64,000 bases of DNA from Mycolicibacterium novocastrense (GTDB lineage Bacteria > Actinomycetota > Actinomycetes > Mycobacteriales > Mycobacteriaceae): NCBI RefSeq assembly GCF_001570485.1, contig NZ_BCTA01000002.1, positions 310,001 to 374,000 of the forward strand, given 5' to 3'. A model generated the notes under the pieces. It ran no database searches. It saw only the letters and a list, made by a program, of their open reading frames with translations, and was not told the DNA's origin. This document shows, in pieces, positions 41,305 through 50,787 of the stretch (positions are counted from its first letter, which is position 1; each line of letters starts with the position of its first letter). The translations under genes and the position numbers were made by a program.

Positions 41305-42191
41305 AACTGCCTTTCTGTTGCTCTGTTGGACACAGCGTCGTCAATGGCTTCGGCGTAGGGCGCGCAGTCACCGGCTCCCGCCACGAGCGTCGACAGGGCC
41401 GCGGCGGCACATGCTCGTCGCAGGGCGAGTTCGTGGCCGTCGACCCAGTGCGTGGCGAGCACGCCGGCGAACACGTCACCCGCACCGGTGGTGTCCACGG
41501 GGCGCACCGCGGGGGCGGGGACGCTGAAGCGTTCGCCGTCGCCCAGGTAGCTCGCCCCGCGGGCACCGCGGGTGATCACGAGATGGGGGACCGGCCAGTG
41601 CCACGCGCCGGCCTCGGTCTCGTTGACCACGACCACATCGGCCAACTCGGACAGGGCGAGCAGATCGTGCGGCGGGGCCCCGGCCGGCGAGGCGTTCACG
41701 ACGACGACCGCGCCGGCGGCGGACGCGGTCTGCGCGGCGGCGATCGCGGTCCCGATCGGGATCTCCAACTGCAGCAACACCACGTCGCTGTCGGCGATGA
41801 CGGCGCGGACATCGGCGGAGTCCACGGACAGGGCGCCGTTGGCGCCCGGCGCGACGACGATCGTGTTCTCCGCCGAGGAGTCCACGGTGATGACGGCCGA
41901 CCCGCTCGGTCCGGGCACGGTGACGACGCCGTCGAGTGCGACGCCGTTGGCGCTGAGGTGGTTGCGCAACATCTCCGCCGAGCCGTCGTTTCCGAGCGCG
42001 GCGACCAGTCGCACCTTTGCGCCCGCCCTGGCCGCCGCGACCGCCTGGTTGCCGCCCTTGCCGCCCGGAGCCATCGACAGACCCGACGCCAGCACCGTCT
42101 GGCCGGGTCGGGGCAGGGTGCGAACGGTGAAAGTCAGATCAGCGTTGACACTGCCGACCACGCATACCCGGCTGCAGTCCCGCGGCGCCAT
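41301..42191 (-). CDS. rbsK: Ribokinase (PfkB family)
   Basis: A 296-residue sugar kinase close to M. tuberculosis Rv2436. The N-terminal signature APGGKGGNQAVAAARAGA lies near 41-58 and the C-terminal DTTGAGDVFAGVLA, with the catalytic Asp, near 230. ATG 42191 gives MAPRDCSRVCVVGSVNADL as in the orthologue; an upstream in-frame ATG is less likely. TAGCGT lies 8 nt before the start, so the mRNA may be almost leaderless. It is divergent from proA over 74 nt. Confidence 0.92.
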   Translation of the reverse strand: MAPRDCSRVCVVGSVNADLTFTVRTLPRPGQTVLASGLSMAPGGKGGNQAVAAARAGAKVRLVAALGNDGSAEMLRNHLSANGVALDGVVTVPGPSGSAVITVDSSAENTIVVAPGANGALSVDSADVRAVIADSDVVLLQLEIPIGTAIAAAQTASAAGAVVVVNASPAGAPPHDLLALSELADVVVVNETEAGAWHWPVPHLVITRGARGASYLGDGERFSVPAPAVRPVDTTGAGDVFAGVLATHWVDGHELALRRACAAAALSTLVAGAGDCAPYAEAIDDAVSNRATERQL

Positions 42192-42253
42192 GGCTCCCAA
42201 CGCTAATGCAGGGCTCCTGCCTGACACGTGTCGAACGCCCGAACCTCGTTCGA

Positions 42254-42259
42254 TACCCT
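42254..42259 (+). promoter_or_regulatory. -10 hexamer for a leaderless proA transcript
   Basis: TACCCT lies 6 nt before the proA ATG. It is in the 74-nt region shared with the divergent rbsK promoter (TAGCGT at 42200-42205, minus strand). Confidence 0.5.
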
Positions 42260-42265
42260 GGATAA

Positions 42266-43522
42266 ATGAGTGTGCAGGCACCCGTCGGCGCTGTGGGCGC
42301 CGATCTGCGCCAGCAGGTGCACGACGCCGCCCGCCGGGCCCGCGCCGCGGCCCGCGCGCTGGCCACCCTGAGTTCGGAAACCAAGAACCGTGCGCTGAAC
42401 ACGGCCGCCGACCATGTGCTGATGTCGGCGAGCCGGATCCTCGAGGCGAACGAGCGCGATCTCGACGTCGCCCGTGCCGCAGGCACGCCCGAGGCGATGC
42501 TCGATCGGCTCGCGCTGAACCCGAAGCGGATCGACGGCATCGCCGACGGCCTGCGGCAGGTGTCCCGGCTACCCGATCCGCTCGGGGAGGTGTTGCAGGG
42601 CCGCACGCTGCCCAACGGTTTGCAGCTGCGCCAGTTGCGGGTGCCGCTCGGCGTCGTCGGAATCGTCTACGAAGGCCGGCCCAACGTGACGGTCGACGCG
42701 TTCGGGTTGACGCTCAAATCCGGCAACGCGGTCCTGCTTCGCGGTAGCTCCTCGGCGGCCAACTCCAACGCCGCACTGGTGAACGCGCTGCGGACGGCAC
42801 TGGCCACCGAACTGCTCGAGGTCGACGCCGTGCAGCTGCTGCCCAGCGCCGACCGCGCCAGCGTGACGCACCTGATCCAGGCCCGCGGGCTCGTCGATGT
42901 CGTCATCCCCCGCGGCGGCGCGGGTCTCATCGATGCCGTCGTCCGTGACGCGACGGTGCCGACGATCGAGACCGGTGTCGGCAATTGTCATGTGTACGTG
43001 CACGAATCGGCCGACCTCGACGTCGCCGAACGGATCCTGCTCAACGCCAAGACCCGTCGACCCAGCGTCTGCAACGCGGCCGAATCGGTACTGGTCGACG
43101 CGGCCATCGCCGACCGTGCGTTGCCGCGGCTGACCGAGGCGCTGCGGCACGCCGGTGTGACGGTGCACGACAACCCGTCCGACGACGAGTTGCGCGCGGA
43201 GTTCCTGTCGATGGACATTGCGGTGGCGGTGGTCGACGGTGTCGACGCCGCGATAGACCACATCAATGAGTACGGCACCGGACACACCGAAGCCATCGTC
43301 ACCACCGATCTGGCTGCCGCACAACGCTTCACCGACCGCGTCGATGCCGCCGCGGTGATGGTGAACGCATCGACGGCGTTCACCGACGGCGAGCAGTTCG
43401 GGTTCGGCGCCGAGATCGGCATCTCCACCCAGAAGCTGCACGCCCGCGGACCCATGGGTCTGCCCGAACTGACCTCGACGAAATGGATTGTGTGGGGCGA
43501 CGGTCACACTCGCCCCGCCTGA
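42266..43522 (+). CDS. proA: Gamma-glutamyl phosphate reductase
   Basis: Second enzyme of proline synthesis, 418 residues, reducing glutamyl-5-phosphate to the semialdehyde with NADPH. It is an aldehyde-dehydrogenase-fold protein: [23 protein letters not shown] near 131-153 binds NADP, and the catalytic Cys is in [14 protein letters not shown] near 275. C-terminal blocks ([30 protein letters not shown]) are complete. It has its own predicted leaderless start. A tiny ORF and moxR follow. Confidence 0.97.
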   Translation: MSVQAPVGAVGADLRQQVHDAARRARAAARALATLSSETKNRALNTAADHVLMSASRILEANERDLDVARAAGTPEAMLDRLALNPKRIDGIADGLRQVSRLPDPLGEVLQGRTLPNGLQLRQLRVPLGVVGIVYEGRPNVTVDAFGLTLKSGNAVLLRGSSSAANSNAALVNALRTALATELLEVDAVQLLPSADRASVTHLIQARGLVDVVIPRGGAGLIDAVVRDATVPTIETGVGNCHVYVHESADLDVAERILLNAKTRRPSVCNAAESVLVDAAIADRALPRLTEALRHAGVTVHDNPSDDELRAEFLSMDIAVAVVDGVDAAIDHINEYGTGHTEAIVTTDLAAAQRFTDRVDAAAVMVNASTAFTDGEQFGFGAEIGISTQKLHARGPMGLPELTSTKWIVWGDGHTRPA

Positions 43523-43538
43523 GCAGGAGAACTCCCCG

Positions 43539-43574
43539 ATGAGCACTTGCGTGAACAGAATTGAAGCCTTGTGA
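43539..43574 (+). CDS. Short upstream ORF coupled to moxR (MSTCVNRIEAL)
   Basis: An 11-codon frame, ATG to TGA, whose stop overlaps the moxR GTG start (GTGA). GCAGGAGA lies about 12 nt upstream. Its first codons (ATGAGCACTTGCGT) match 14 of 15 nt of a second tiny ORF at 59967-59999 which is likewise coupled to a downstream start. This suggests a leader peptide or translational relay, possibly cysteine-responsive since codon 4 is Cys. No direct evidence of translation. Confidence 0.4.
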   Translation: MSTCVNRIEAL

Positions 43575-44446
43575 GTGTCCCCGCGCGCCCAGCGCCGCTC
43601 TTCGCTGACATCGAAGATGTCGGCAGGCGACTCGCAGAAACCGGCTATCTTCCCGACACCGCAACCGCCACAGCGGTTTTCCTGGCCGATCGGTTGGGCA
43701 AGCCGTTGTTGGTGGAAGGGCCCGCGGGGGTCGGCAAGACCGAACTGGCCCGCGCCGTCGCGCAATCGACGGGTTCGGGTCTGGTGCGGTTGCAGTGCTA
43801 CGAAGGCGTCGACGAGGCCCGTGCCCTCTACGAGTGGAACCACGCCAAGCAGATCCTGCGGATCCAAGCCGGTCATGGCGACTGGGACCAGACCCGCGAC
43901 GACGTGTTCTCCGAGGAGTTCCTGCTCTCGCGCCCGCTGCTGACCGCGATCCGGCGCACCGAGCCGACCGTGCTGCTGATCGACGAGACCGACAAGGCCG
44001 ACATCGAGATCGAAGGCCTGCTGCTGGAGGTGCTCTCGGACTTCGCGGTGACCGTCCCGGAGCTGGGCACGATCTCCGCGGAGCGACCGCCGTTCGTCGT
44101 GCTGACGTCCAACGCCACCCGGGAGCTGTCCGAGGCGCTCAAACGTCGCTGCCTGTTCCTGCACATCGACTTTCCCGATCCCGACCTGGAACGGCGGATC
44201 CTGCTGTCCCGGGTGCCCGAGTTGCCCGAGCGCCTGGCCGACGAACTGGTCAAGATCATCGGCGTGCTGCGCGGGATGCAGCTCAAGAAGCTGCCCTCGG
44301 TGGCCGAGACGATCGACTGGGGACGCACGATCCTTGCCCTGGGCCTGGACACCATCGACGACGCGACCATCGCGGCCACCCTCGGGGTGGTGCTCAAACA
44401 TCAGTCGGATCAGATCAAGGCGTCCGGCGAGCTGAGGCTCAACTGA
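43571..44446 (+). CDS. MoxR-family AAA ATPase
   Basis: A 291-residue MoxR AAA+ ATPase, syntenic with Rv2426c. Walker A is GPAGVGKT at 50-57, Walker B LLIDETDKAD near 138, and the sensor region LTSNATRELSEALKRRC near 180 includes the conserved Arg finger. MoxR proteins act as chaperones with a VWA-domain partner, which is the next gene 1 nt later. The start GTG overlaps the short ORF stop. The target complex is unknown. Confidence 0.92.
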   Translation: MSVPARPAPLFADIEDVGRRLAETGYLPDTATATAVFLADRLGKPLLVEGPAGVGKTELARAVAQSTGSGLVRLQCYEGVDEARALYEWNHAKQILRIQAGHGDWDQTRDDVFSEEFLLSRPLLTAIRRTEPTVLLIDETDKADIEIEGLLLEVLSDFAVTVPELGTISAERPPFVVLTSNATRELSEALKRRCLFLHIDFPDPDLERRILLSRVPELPERLADELVKIIGVLRGMQLKKLPSVAETIDWGRTILALGLDTIDDATIAATLGVVLKHQSDQIKASGELRLN

Positions 44447-44447
44447 C

Positions 44448-45896
44448 ATGGCCGTCCGCCGGACCCGACCGCCGCGGCCGCTGGCGCCGCACGGCCTGCC
44501 CGGTCATCTCGTCGGGTTCGTCGAAGCGCTACGGGCGCAGGGTATCTCGGTAGGTCCGTCGGAGACCGTCGACGCCGGGCGGGTGCTCTCGGTGCTGGGG
44601 CTTACCGACCGCGACGCGTTGCGCGAGGGCATCGCGTGCGCAGTGTTGCGTCGTCCCGACCACCGCGACACCTACGACGCGATGTTCGACCTGTGGTTCC
44701 CCGCCGCGCTGGGTGCCAGGACGATCCTGGTCGAGGACGACGACGACACCGACACCGACGAGCCGGGCCTGCCGCCCGAAGACATCGAGGCGATGCGCGC
44801 GGCGCTGCTGGACATGCTGGCCGAGAACCAGGATCTGGCCAACCTCGACGAGCGGATGGCCGCGATGATCGCTCAGATCGTCGAGGCGTACGGCAGGTAC
44901 AACTCCAGTCGGGGCCCGTCGTATTCGTCGTATCAGGCGCTCAAGTCGATGAACCTCGACGACCTCGAGGGCCGGCTGCTGGCCGGTCTGCTCGCACCCT
45001 ACGGCGACGAGCCCACGCCCACCCAGGAGCAGATCGCCAAAGCCCTTGCCGCGCAGCGCATCAACCAGCTGCGCAAGATGGTCGAGGCCGAAACCAAACG
45101 GCGCACCGCCGAGCAGCTCGGCCGTGACCACGTGCAGATGTACGGGGTGCCTCAGCTGACCGAGAACGTGGAGTTCCTGCGCGCCTCGGGTGAGCAACTG
45201 CGCCAGATGCGCAAGGTCGTGCAGCCGCTCGCGCGCACGTTGGCGACCCGGCTGGCCGCGCGGCGACGGCGGTCGCGGGCCGGTGAGATCGACCTGCGCA
45301 AGACGCTGCGCAAATCCATGTCCACCGGTGGGGTGCCGATCGACGTCGTGCTCAAGAAGCCCCATCCGGCGCGGCCCGAGCTGGTGGTGTTGTGCGACGT
45401 GTCCGGATCGGTCGCCGGCTTCAGCCACTTCACGCTGCTGCTGGTGCACGCGCTGCGCCAGCAGTTCAGCAGGGTTCGCGTCTTTGCCTTCATCGACACC
45501 ACCGACGAGGTCACCGAGCTGTTCGGCCCGGATGCCGACCTGGCGGTCGCGGTGCAGCGCATCACCCGCGAGGCGGGGGTGTACACGCGCGACGGGCACT
45601 CCGACTACGGCCACGCGTTCGTGTCGTTCATGGACCGCTGGCCCAACGTGCTGTCGCCGCGCAGCGCGCTGCTGATCCTCGGCGACGCCCGCAACAACTA
45701 CCGCAACCCGGAGATCGAGCTGCTGGCGCACATGGTCAACTCGAGCAGGCACGCGCACTGGCTGAACCCCGAACCGCGACACCTGTGGGGCAGCGGCGAC
45801 TCGGCGGTGCCGCGCTACTCCGACGTCATCACCATGCACGAATGCCGCTCGGCCAAGCAGCTCGCCTCGGTGATCGACCAGTTGCTACCGGTCTGA
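44448..45896 (+). CDS. VWA-domain protein, CoxE-like partner of MoxR
   Basis: A 482-residue protein (Rv2425c-like). The N-terminal half is charged and helical, with an acidic stretch [10 protein letters not shown] near 98. The C-terminal CoxE/von Willebrand A domain has the metal-site motif DVSGS at 317-321 ([16 protein letters not shown]), a conserved Thr/Asp further on and [12 protein letters not shown] near 410. With the AAA ATPase it forms a MoxR-VWA pair thought to insert cofactors or remodel complexes. It starts right after the ATPase stop. Confidence 0.9.
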   Translation: MAVRRTRPPRPLAPHGLPGHLVGFVEALRAQGISVGPSETVDAGRVLSVLGLTDRDALREGIACAVLRRPDHRDTYDAMFDLWFPAALGARTILVEDDDDTDTDEPGLPPEDIEAMRAALLDMLAENQDLANLDERMAAMIAQIVEAYGRYNSSRGPSYSSYQALKSMNLDDLEGRLLAGLLAPYGDEPTPTQEQIAKALAAQRINQLRKMVEAETKRRTAEQLGRDHVQMYGVPQLTENVEFLRASGEQLRQMRKVVQPLARTLATRLAARRRRSRAGEIDLRKTLRKSMSTGGVPIDVVLKKPHPARPELVVLCDVSGSVAGFSHFTLLLVHALRQQFSRVRVFAFIDTTDEVTELFGPDADLAVAVQRITREAGVYTRDGHSDYGHAFVSFMDRWPNVLSPRSALLILGDARNNYRNPEIELLAHMVNSSRHAHWLNPEPRHLWGSGDSAVPRYSDVITMHECRSAKQLASVIDQLLPV

Positions 45897-45971
45897 CTAC
45901 CGCCGAACGTGGGTTACCCGCACGCCCTGGCGGCCCGAACCGTGACGCGAGCCCCCACTCGGCGCGAGAAG

Positions 45972-45977
45972 TAAGCT
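45972..45977 (+). promoter_or_regulatory. -10 hexamer before nadD
   Basis: TAAGCT lies 8 nt before the nadD ATG in the 89-nt gap after the VWA gene, giving a leaderless or near-leaderless transcript for nadD-rsfS-gpgP-octT-degV. Confidence 0.4.
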
Positions 45978-45985
45978 GGCTCTCC

Positions 45986-46624
45986 ATGGCTTCTGGACGC
46001 AGGCTCGGCGTGATGGGTGGGACATTCGATCCCATCCACAACGGCCACCTGGTGGCCGCCAGCGAGGTGGCCGACCTGTTCGGGCTCGACGAGGTCGTGT
46101 TCGTCCCGACCGGGCAGCCCTGGCAGAAGGACCGCGACGTCACCGCCGCCGAAGACCGGTACCTGATGACGGTGATCGCCACCGCCTCCAATCCCCGGTT
46201 CAGCGTCAGCCGGGTCGACATCGACCGGAGCGGACCGACCTACACCAAGGACACATTGCTCGATCTGCACGCGCTCAACCCCGACGCCGACCTGTTCTTC
46301 ATCACCGGGGCCGACGCGCTGGCGTCGATCCTGACATGGCAGAACTGGGAGGACATGTTCGCGATCGCGAGCTTCGTCGGGGTCAGCAGGCCCGGATACG
46401 AATTGGACGGCAAGCACATCGCCGCGGCGATCAAGGAACTGCCCGACGACGCGCTGCGACTGGTGGAGGTGCCCGCGCTGGCCATCTCCTCGACCGACTG
46501 CCGCAAGCGCGCCGAGGAGAACCGGCCGATCTGGTATCTGGTGCCCGACGGGGTCGTGCAGTACGTGGCGAAGCGCAGACTCTATGCGAGACAACCGATG
46601 ACAACCCAAGGAAAGCATCAATGA
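45986..46624 (+). CDS. nadD: Nicotinate-nucleotide adenylyltransferase
   Basis: A 212-residue enzyme making nicotinate adenine dinucleotide from the mononucleotide and ATP. The signature [11 protein letters not shown] lies at 11-21 with the HxGH nucleotidyltransferase motif, and the C-terminal ISSTDCRKR (SSTxxR) motif near 170 is present. The start codon precedes [12 protein letters not shown]; longer in-frame starts lie inside the VWA gene. Its stop overlaps rsfS (ATGA). nadE at 36.7 kb completes the pathway. Confidence 0.96.
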   Translation: MASGRRLGVMGGTFDPIHNGHLVAASEVADLFGLDEVVFVPTGQPWQKDRDVTAAEDRYLMTVIATASNPRFSVSRVDIDRSGPTYTKDTLLDLHALNPDADLFFITGADALASILTWQNWEDMFAIASFVGVSRPGYELDGKHIAAAIKELPDDALRLVEVPALAISSTDCRKRAEENRPIWYLVPDGVVQYVAKRRLYARQPMTTQGKHQ

Positions 46625-47022
46625 GCGCCTCCGACGAAGCCGTTCGCATGGCAGGAGTGGCCGCGAAGGCGGCCGCGTCCAAAGTGGCAGACGACGTCGT
46701 CGTGATCGACGTGTCGGGTCAACTCGTCATCACCGACTGCTTTGTGATCGCCTCGGCCTCCAACGAGCGTCAGGTCAACGCAATCGTCGACGAGGTCGAG
46801 GAGAAGATGCGCCTCGCCGGCTACAAACCGGCCCGCCGTGAAGGCGCCCGCGAGGGCCGCTGGACGCTGCTGGACTACGTCGACATCGTGGTACACATCC
46901 AGCATCAGGACGAGCGCAACTTCTATGCGCTGGACCGGTTGTGGAAAGACTGCCCGACCATTCCCGTCGATCTCGACGGGCCCGCCGCGCAACCGTCCGC
47001 CGACGAGGTCGACGGGCAGTGA
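46621..47022 (+). CDS. rsfS: Ribosomal silencing factor RsfS
   Basis: A 133-residue protein of the RsfS/Iojap family that binds L14 and prevents joining of ribosomal subunits during starvation. Typical blocks are [26 protein letters not shown] near 24-49 and [25 protein letters not shown] near 77-101. It is coupled to nadD upstream (ATGA) and to gpgP downstream (GTGA). The C-terminal 20 residues are acidic and variable. Confidence 0.95.
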   Translation: MSASDEAVRMAGVAAKAAASKVADDVVVIDVSGQLVITDCFVIASASNERQVNAIVDEVEEKMRLAGYKPARREGAREGRWTLLDYVDIVVHIQHQDERNFYALDRLWKDCPTIPVDLDGPAAQPSADEVDGQ

Positions 47023-47702
47023 GGAGGATCCGCCGGCTGGTCATGCTCCGGCACGGGCAGACCGAGTACAACGCGGGTAGCCGGATGCAGGGTCAACTCG
47101 ACACCGATCTGAGTGATCTGGGGCGTTACCAGGCCATCGCCGCCGCGGAGGTGTTGGCCAAACGCCGACCGCTGGCGATCGTGTCGTCGGATCTGCGCCG
47201 CGCCCTCGACACCGCCGTCGTGCTGGGGGAGCATGCGGGAATGCCGGTGATCGCCGACATCCGCCTGCGGGAGACCCACCTCGGCGAGTGGCAGGGGTTG
47301 ACGCATCTGGAGGTCGACGCCATTGCCCCGGGAGCCCGGCTGGCGTGGCGCGACGACTCGCGGTGGGCGCCGCCGGGTGGGGAGAGCCGCGTCGACGTCG
47401 CCGCGCGCAGCAGGCCGCTGGTCGACGAGCTCATCGACGAACATGGACAGTGGGGGCTGGATGAGGCCGGCGACGGACCGGACCGGCCGGTCGTGCTGGT
47501 CGCCCACGGCGGGTTGATCGCGGCGCTGACCGCCTCGCTGCTCGGCCTGCCGATGGACAACTGGCCGATCCTCGGCGGAATGGGCAACGCCAGCTGGGTA
47601 CAGCTGGCCGGCCACAGCGCCGTCGACGCCGCGCCCGGCGATGTCCGGTGGCGGCTCGACGTGTGGAACGCCTCAGCGCAGGTTGCCGGCGATGTCCTCT
47701 GA
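47019..47702 (+). CDS. gpgP: Glucosyl-3-phosphoglycerate phosphatase
   Basis: A 227-residue histidine-phosphatase-superfamily enzyme, like Rv2419c, that dephosphorylates glucosyl-3-phosphoglycerate to glucosylglycerate in methylglucose lipopolysaccharide (MGLP) synthesis. The RHG motif with nucleophile H12 is [15 protein letters not shown]; the second His is in [12 protein letters not shown] near 164. The GTG overlaps the rsfS stop by 4 nt. The following octT acts in the same pathway. Confidence 0.93.
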   Translation: MRRIRRLVMLRHGQTEYNAGSRMQGQLDTDLSDLGRYQAIAAAEVLAKRRPLAIVSSDLRRALDTAVVLGEHAGMPVIADIRLRETHLGEWQGLTHLEVDAIAPGARLAWRDDSRWAPPGGESRVDVAARSRPLVDELIDEHGQWGLDEAGDGPDRPVVLVAHGGLIAALTASLLGLPMDNWPILGGMGNASWVQLAGHSAVDAAPGDVRWRLDVWNASAQVAGDVL

Positions 47703-48414
47703 CCGTCCGACCCTGCTGGTCTTCTGCGACTCGCTGTCCTATTACGGCCCGACCGGCGGGCTCCCCTCCGACGATCCGCGAATCTGGCCCAACATCGTTG
47801 CGGCACAACTGGGTTGGGATGTCGAGCTGATCGGCCGGATCGGTTGGACCTGCCGCGACGTGTGGTGGGCGGCCATCCAGGATCCGCGGGCCTGGGCGGC
47901 GTTGCCGCGGGCCGGTGCGGTCGTCTTTGCCACGGGCGGAATGGATTCGCTGCCGTCGCCGCTGCCGACCGCGCTGCGCGAACTCATCCGCTACGTGCGC
48001 CCGCCGTGGCTGCGGCGCTGGGTGCGCGACGGGTACGGCTGGGTGCAGCCGCGCCTGTCGCCGGTGGCGCGACCGGCGCTGCCCCCACACCTGTCCGCCG
48101 AGTATCTGGAGATGACCCGCGGCGCAATCGACTTCAATCGGCCCGGCATCCCCGTCGTCGCGTGCCTGCCTTCGGTGCACATCGCCGGTACCTACGGCAG
48201 GGCGCACCACGGCCGCGACGGTACGGTGAAGGCGCTCACCGAATGGGCTGAGCGCCATGATGTTCCGCTCGTCGACCTCAAGGCGGCGGTCGGGGAATAC
48301 GTCATGAGCGGACAGGGCAACCCCGACGGGATCCACTGGAACTTCGAAGCCCATCAGGCCGTCGCGGACTCGATGCTCAAGGCGCTCGCCGAAGCCGGCG
48401 TGCCATGTCGGTGA
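47692..48414 (+). CDS. octT: Diglucosylglycerate octanoyltransferase
   Basis: A 240-residue SGNH/GDSL-hydrolase-fold acyltransferase, syntenic with Rv2418c (OctT), which adds octanoate to diglucosylglycerate, an early MGLP intermediate. Ser14 lies in FCDSLSYYG, and the C-terminal Asp/His pair is in [13 protein letters not shown] near 223. It overlaps gpgP by 11 nt and degV by 10 nt, so expression is tightly linked. Assignment rests on motif and synteny. Confidence 0.88.
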   Translation: MSSDRPTLLVFCDSLSYYGPTGGLPSDDPRIWPNIVAAQLGWDVELIGRIGWTCRDVWWAAIQDPRAWAALPRAGAVVFATGGMDSLPSPLPTALRELIRYVRPPWLRRWVRDGYGWVQPRLSPVARPALPPHLSAEYLEMTRGAIDFNRPGIPVVACLPSVHIAGTYGRAHHGRDGTVKALTEWAERHDVPLVDLKAAVGEYVMSGQGNPDGIHWNFEAHQAVADSMLKALAEAGVPCR

Positions 48415-49241
48415 TCGTGGTGACCGACTCGTCGTCGCGGTTGGCGCCCGAGGAGTTGAAACAGTGGGACATCCGGCAGGTGCCGCTGCACGTGCTGGTC
48501 GATGTGATCGATCTGCGAGACGGGATCGACGAGGTGCCCTACGACATCCACGACGTGCCGCGCGCCAGCACCGCCGGGGCGGCGCCCGTCGACCTCGCGG
48601 ACACCTACCGGCAAGCGCTGCGGGACAGCGGAGGCGACGGCGTGGTCGCCGTGCACCTGTCGTCGGCGCTGTCGAGCAGTTACAGTTCGGCGGTTCAGGC
48701 GGCCCGCGAGCTCGGATCCTCGGTGCGGGTGGTGAATTCGCGTTCGGCGGCGATGGGGGTGGGGTTCACCGCAGTCGCGGCGGCCAAGGCCGCGGCGGCG
48801 GGCTCGGACCTGGATTCGGTTGAGGCCGTGGCCCGTTCGGCTGCTCAGCGCACGCACGCCTTCATCGTGGTACACCGGCTGGACAACCTGCGCCGGAGCG
48901 GGCGGATCGGCACCGCGGCGTCGTGGTTGGGGACCGCGCTGTCGCTCAAACCGCTGCTGCGCCTCGATCTCGACGGTCGACTCGTACTCGACCAGCGAAT
49001 CCGGACGGTCACCAAGGCGCACGCCGCGATGGTGGACCGCATCGCCGACCTCGTCGGTGAGCGCCAGGCATCGATCGCCGTGCATCATGTCGACAACCAC
49101 GACGGCGCCGATGAGGTCGGCGCCGCGCTGACCGACCGGCTCCCTCAGCTCGAGTCGCTCACCGTCACCGACATGGGGCCGGTGCTGGCGATCCACGTCG
49201 GCGCCGGCGCGATCGGCGTCGTCGTTCAACTGGCCGAATAA
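48405..49241 (+). CDS. DegV family fatty-acid-binding protein
   Basis: A 278-residue DegV-fold protein. The N-terminal [16 protein letters not shown] (3-18), [16 protein letters not shown] near 86-101 and [14 protein letters not shown] near 183 are the usual fatty-acid pocket segments. Family members deliver fatty acids to acyl kinases in Firmicutes; here no FakA partner is seen, so its role, perhaps with the acyltransferase OctT, is inference. It closes the nadD-to-degV operon. Confidence 0.9.
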   Translation: MSVIVVTDSSSRLAPEELKQWDIRQVPLHVLVDVIDLRDGIDEVPYDIHDVPRASTAGAAPVDLADTYRQALRDSGGDGVVAVHLSSALSSSYSSAVQAARELGSSVRVVNSRSAAMGVGFTAVAAAKAAAAGSDLDSVEAVARSAAQRTHAFIVVHRLDNLRRSGRIGTAASWLGTALSLKPLLRLDLDGRLVLDQRIRTVTKAHAAMVDRIADLVGERQASIAVHHVDNHDGADEVGAALTDRLPQLESLTVTDMGPVLAIHVGAGAIGVVVQLAE

Positions 49242-49280
49242 TCCCTTCGGCGCGCCGCCGTACCCTTGCAGCGCGGTATT

Positions 49281-49298
49281 GGTAAGTGGTAACTTACC
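49281..49298. promoter_or_regulatory. Operator overlapping the ArsR-gene promoter
   Basis: GGTAAGT-GGTA-ACTTACC is a perfect 7-4-7 inverted repeat. The -10 box TAACTT (49290-49295) lies inside it, 7 nt before the GTG at 49303. A bound dimer would cover the promoter, so autorepression is likely. Confidence 0.65.
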
Positions 49299-49302
49299 GT
49301 TC

Positions 49303-49623
49303 GTGCTGGCTTACCAAGAGGGTGATGCGTGGGTGGCCATGGCGGACCGCACGCGGCGGTCGATCGTCGAACGTCTCGCGCACCGGCCGATGGCGGTGGG
49401 GCAGCTGGCCCGCGAACTTCCGGTCAGCCGGCCGGCGGTGTCCCAGCATCTGAAGGTGCTCAAGCTCGCCGGGCTGGTGTGCGACCGCGCTGAAGGCACC
49501 CGACGCGTCTACCAACTGGACCCGGCGGGTTTGGCCGCGATGCGGGCCGAACTCGACCGCTTCTGGATGCAGGCGCTGGCCGGTTTCAAGGAGATGGTCG
49601 AGAGCGAAGGAGACCCCCAATGA
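49303..49623 (+). CDS. ArsR-family transcriptional regulator
   Basis: A 106-residue winged-helix protein starting MLAYQEGDAWVAMADRTRR. The recognition helix is VSRPAVSQHLKVLKLAGLV near 40-58. No metal-binding cysteine cluster is present, typical of the subgroup paired with SRPBCC proteins rather than of metal sensors. I chose the GTG just downstream of the operator; a TTG inside the operator is unlikely. Its stop overlaps the SRPBCC gene by 4 nt (ATGA), giving a regulator-effector operon. Confidence 0.88.
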   Translation: MLAYQEGDAWVAMADRTRRSIVERLAHRPMAVGQLARELPVSRPAVSQHLKVLKLAGLVCDRAEGTRRVYQLDPAGLAAMRAELDRFWMQALAGFKEMVESEGDPQ

Positions 49624-50090
49624 CCTCAGCCCAGTCGGCGGTCATCCGCCACGACATCACGGTCAACGCGCCGCTGGAGCGGGCGTTTCGGGTGTTCACC
49701 GAGAGATTCGGCGAGTTCAAGCCGCGCGAACACAACCTGCTGGGCGTGCCGATCGCCGAGACGGTGTTGGAACCCCGCGTCGGCGGGCACATCGACGGCA
49801 GCGTGTGCGCGTGGGCGCGGGTGCTCGTCGTCGAGCCGCCCCACCGCCTCGTCTTTTCCTGGGACATCGGCCCGACCTGGCAGATCGAATCGGATCCGAC
49901 GCGGTGCAGCGAGGTGGAGGTGGTGTTCACCGCCGAAGCGGACGGCCGCACGCGCGTCTGCCTCGAGCATCGCCACATCGAACGGCACGGCGACGGGTGG
50001 GACTCCGTCGCCTCCGGTGTCGGCGGGGATGCGGGTTGGCCGCTGTACCTGCGCCGGTTCGGTGAGCTGCTCGCGCGGGAGGCGCAGTGA
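49620..50090 (+). CDS. SRPBCC (AHSA1-like) ligand-binding protein
   Basis: A 156-residue START/AHSA1-fold protein (IRHDITVNAPLERAFRVFTERFGEFKP at the start, GHIDGSVCAWARVLVVEPPHRLVFSWDI in the middle, terminal helix). Such proteins bind hydrophobic ligands and often accompany ArsR regulators. Overlaps both neighbours (ATGA upstream, GTGA downstream). The ligand is unknown. Confidence 0.87.
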   Translation: MTSAQSAVIRHDITVNAPLERAFRVFTERFGEFKPREHNLLGVPIAETVLEPRVGGHIDGSVCAWARVLVVEPPHRLVFSWDIGPTWQIESDPTRCSEVEVVFTAEADGRTRVCLEHRHIERHGDGWDSVASGVGGDAGWPLYLRRFGELLAREAQ

Positions 50091-50707
50091 CCGCACCGAT
50101 GCAGATGGCGCGCGAGGAGCGCGAGGAGTTCGCCGCGCTGCTCGACCAATTGACCCCGGAGCAATGGGATCAGCCGAGTCTGTGTACCGGCTGGCGGGTT
50201 CGCGATGTGGTCGCTCACGTCATCAGTTACGAGGATCTGAGCAGGCCCCGTGCAGTGGCACGGATGGCATGGGGTGCACTGCGCTACCGGGATCCGAACG
50301 CGATCGGTGTCGCGGTGAACGCGGCCAAGTCACCGTCCGAACTCACCGCGCTGATGCGCAAGTACGCCACGCCCCGTGGCAGCACCGCCGGTTTCGACGG
50401 ACGCATCGCGCTCACCGACGGGATGGTCCACCAACAGGACATCCGCCGACCGCTCGACATGCCTCGCGTCATCGAGCCCGAAAAACTGGCCGTCGCATTG
50501 GATTTCACCAAGTACGCGCCCTTCTTGCGGGGAGCGTGGCGAGCGCGCGGGTTACGGCTCGTCGCAACGGATCTCGACTGGACCCACGGCAGCGGTCCGG
50601 AGGTACGCGGCACCGGCGAGGCATTGCTGATGGCGATGGCTGGGCGAGGCGCCGCGCTCAGCGATCTCGACGGACCCGGGAAAGCGACACTGGCGCAGCG
50701 GCTCTGA
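50087..50707 (+). CDS. DinB/maleylpyruvate-isomerase-like (mycothiol-dependent) protein
   Basis: A 206-residue helical-bundle protein whose N terminus (EEFAALLDQLTPEQWDQPSLCTGWRVRDVVAHVISYED) carries the Trp-x-Val-x-Asp-x-x-x-His pattern of the MDMPI_N/DinB_2 family. The His is a metal ligand in mycothiol-dependent enzymes. The reaction is unknown; a mycothiol conjugation role is plausible. Third gene of the ArsR operon. Confidence 0.83.
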   Translation: MTAPMQMAREEREEFAALLDQLTPEQWDQPSLCTGWRVRDVVAHVISYEDLSRPRAVARMAWGALRYRDPNAIGVAVNAAKSPSELTALMRKYATPRGSTAGFDGRIALTDGMVHQQDIRRPLDMPRVIEPEKLAVALDFTKYAPFLRGAWRARGLRLVATDLDWTHGSGPEVRGTGEALLMAMAGRGAALSDLDGPGKATLAQRL

Positions 50708-50722
50708 GGGGCGAATTCTGCC

Positions 50723-50736
50723 GATGAGCGCTCATC
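50723..50736. repeat. Perfect 14-nt palindrome between convergent genes
   Basis: GATGAGCGCTCATC is self-complementary and lies in the 80-nt gap between two convergent stops. Its first 10 nt equal the start of the two short ORFs at 43.5 and 60.0 kb. With no loop it is a poor terminator. Confidence 0.5.
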
Positions 50737-50787
50737 CCTGTACGGCTTGCGCCCTGATTTCCGTACCACACTGAGCGCTCGGCGCCG

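Noticed and set aside
50724..50774. A 16-codon frame starting MSAHPCTAC after the DinB-like gene
   Set aside because: Its start is part of a palindrome and no gene follows on the same strand, unlike the two coupled short ORFs.
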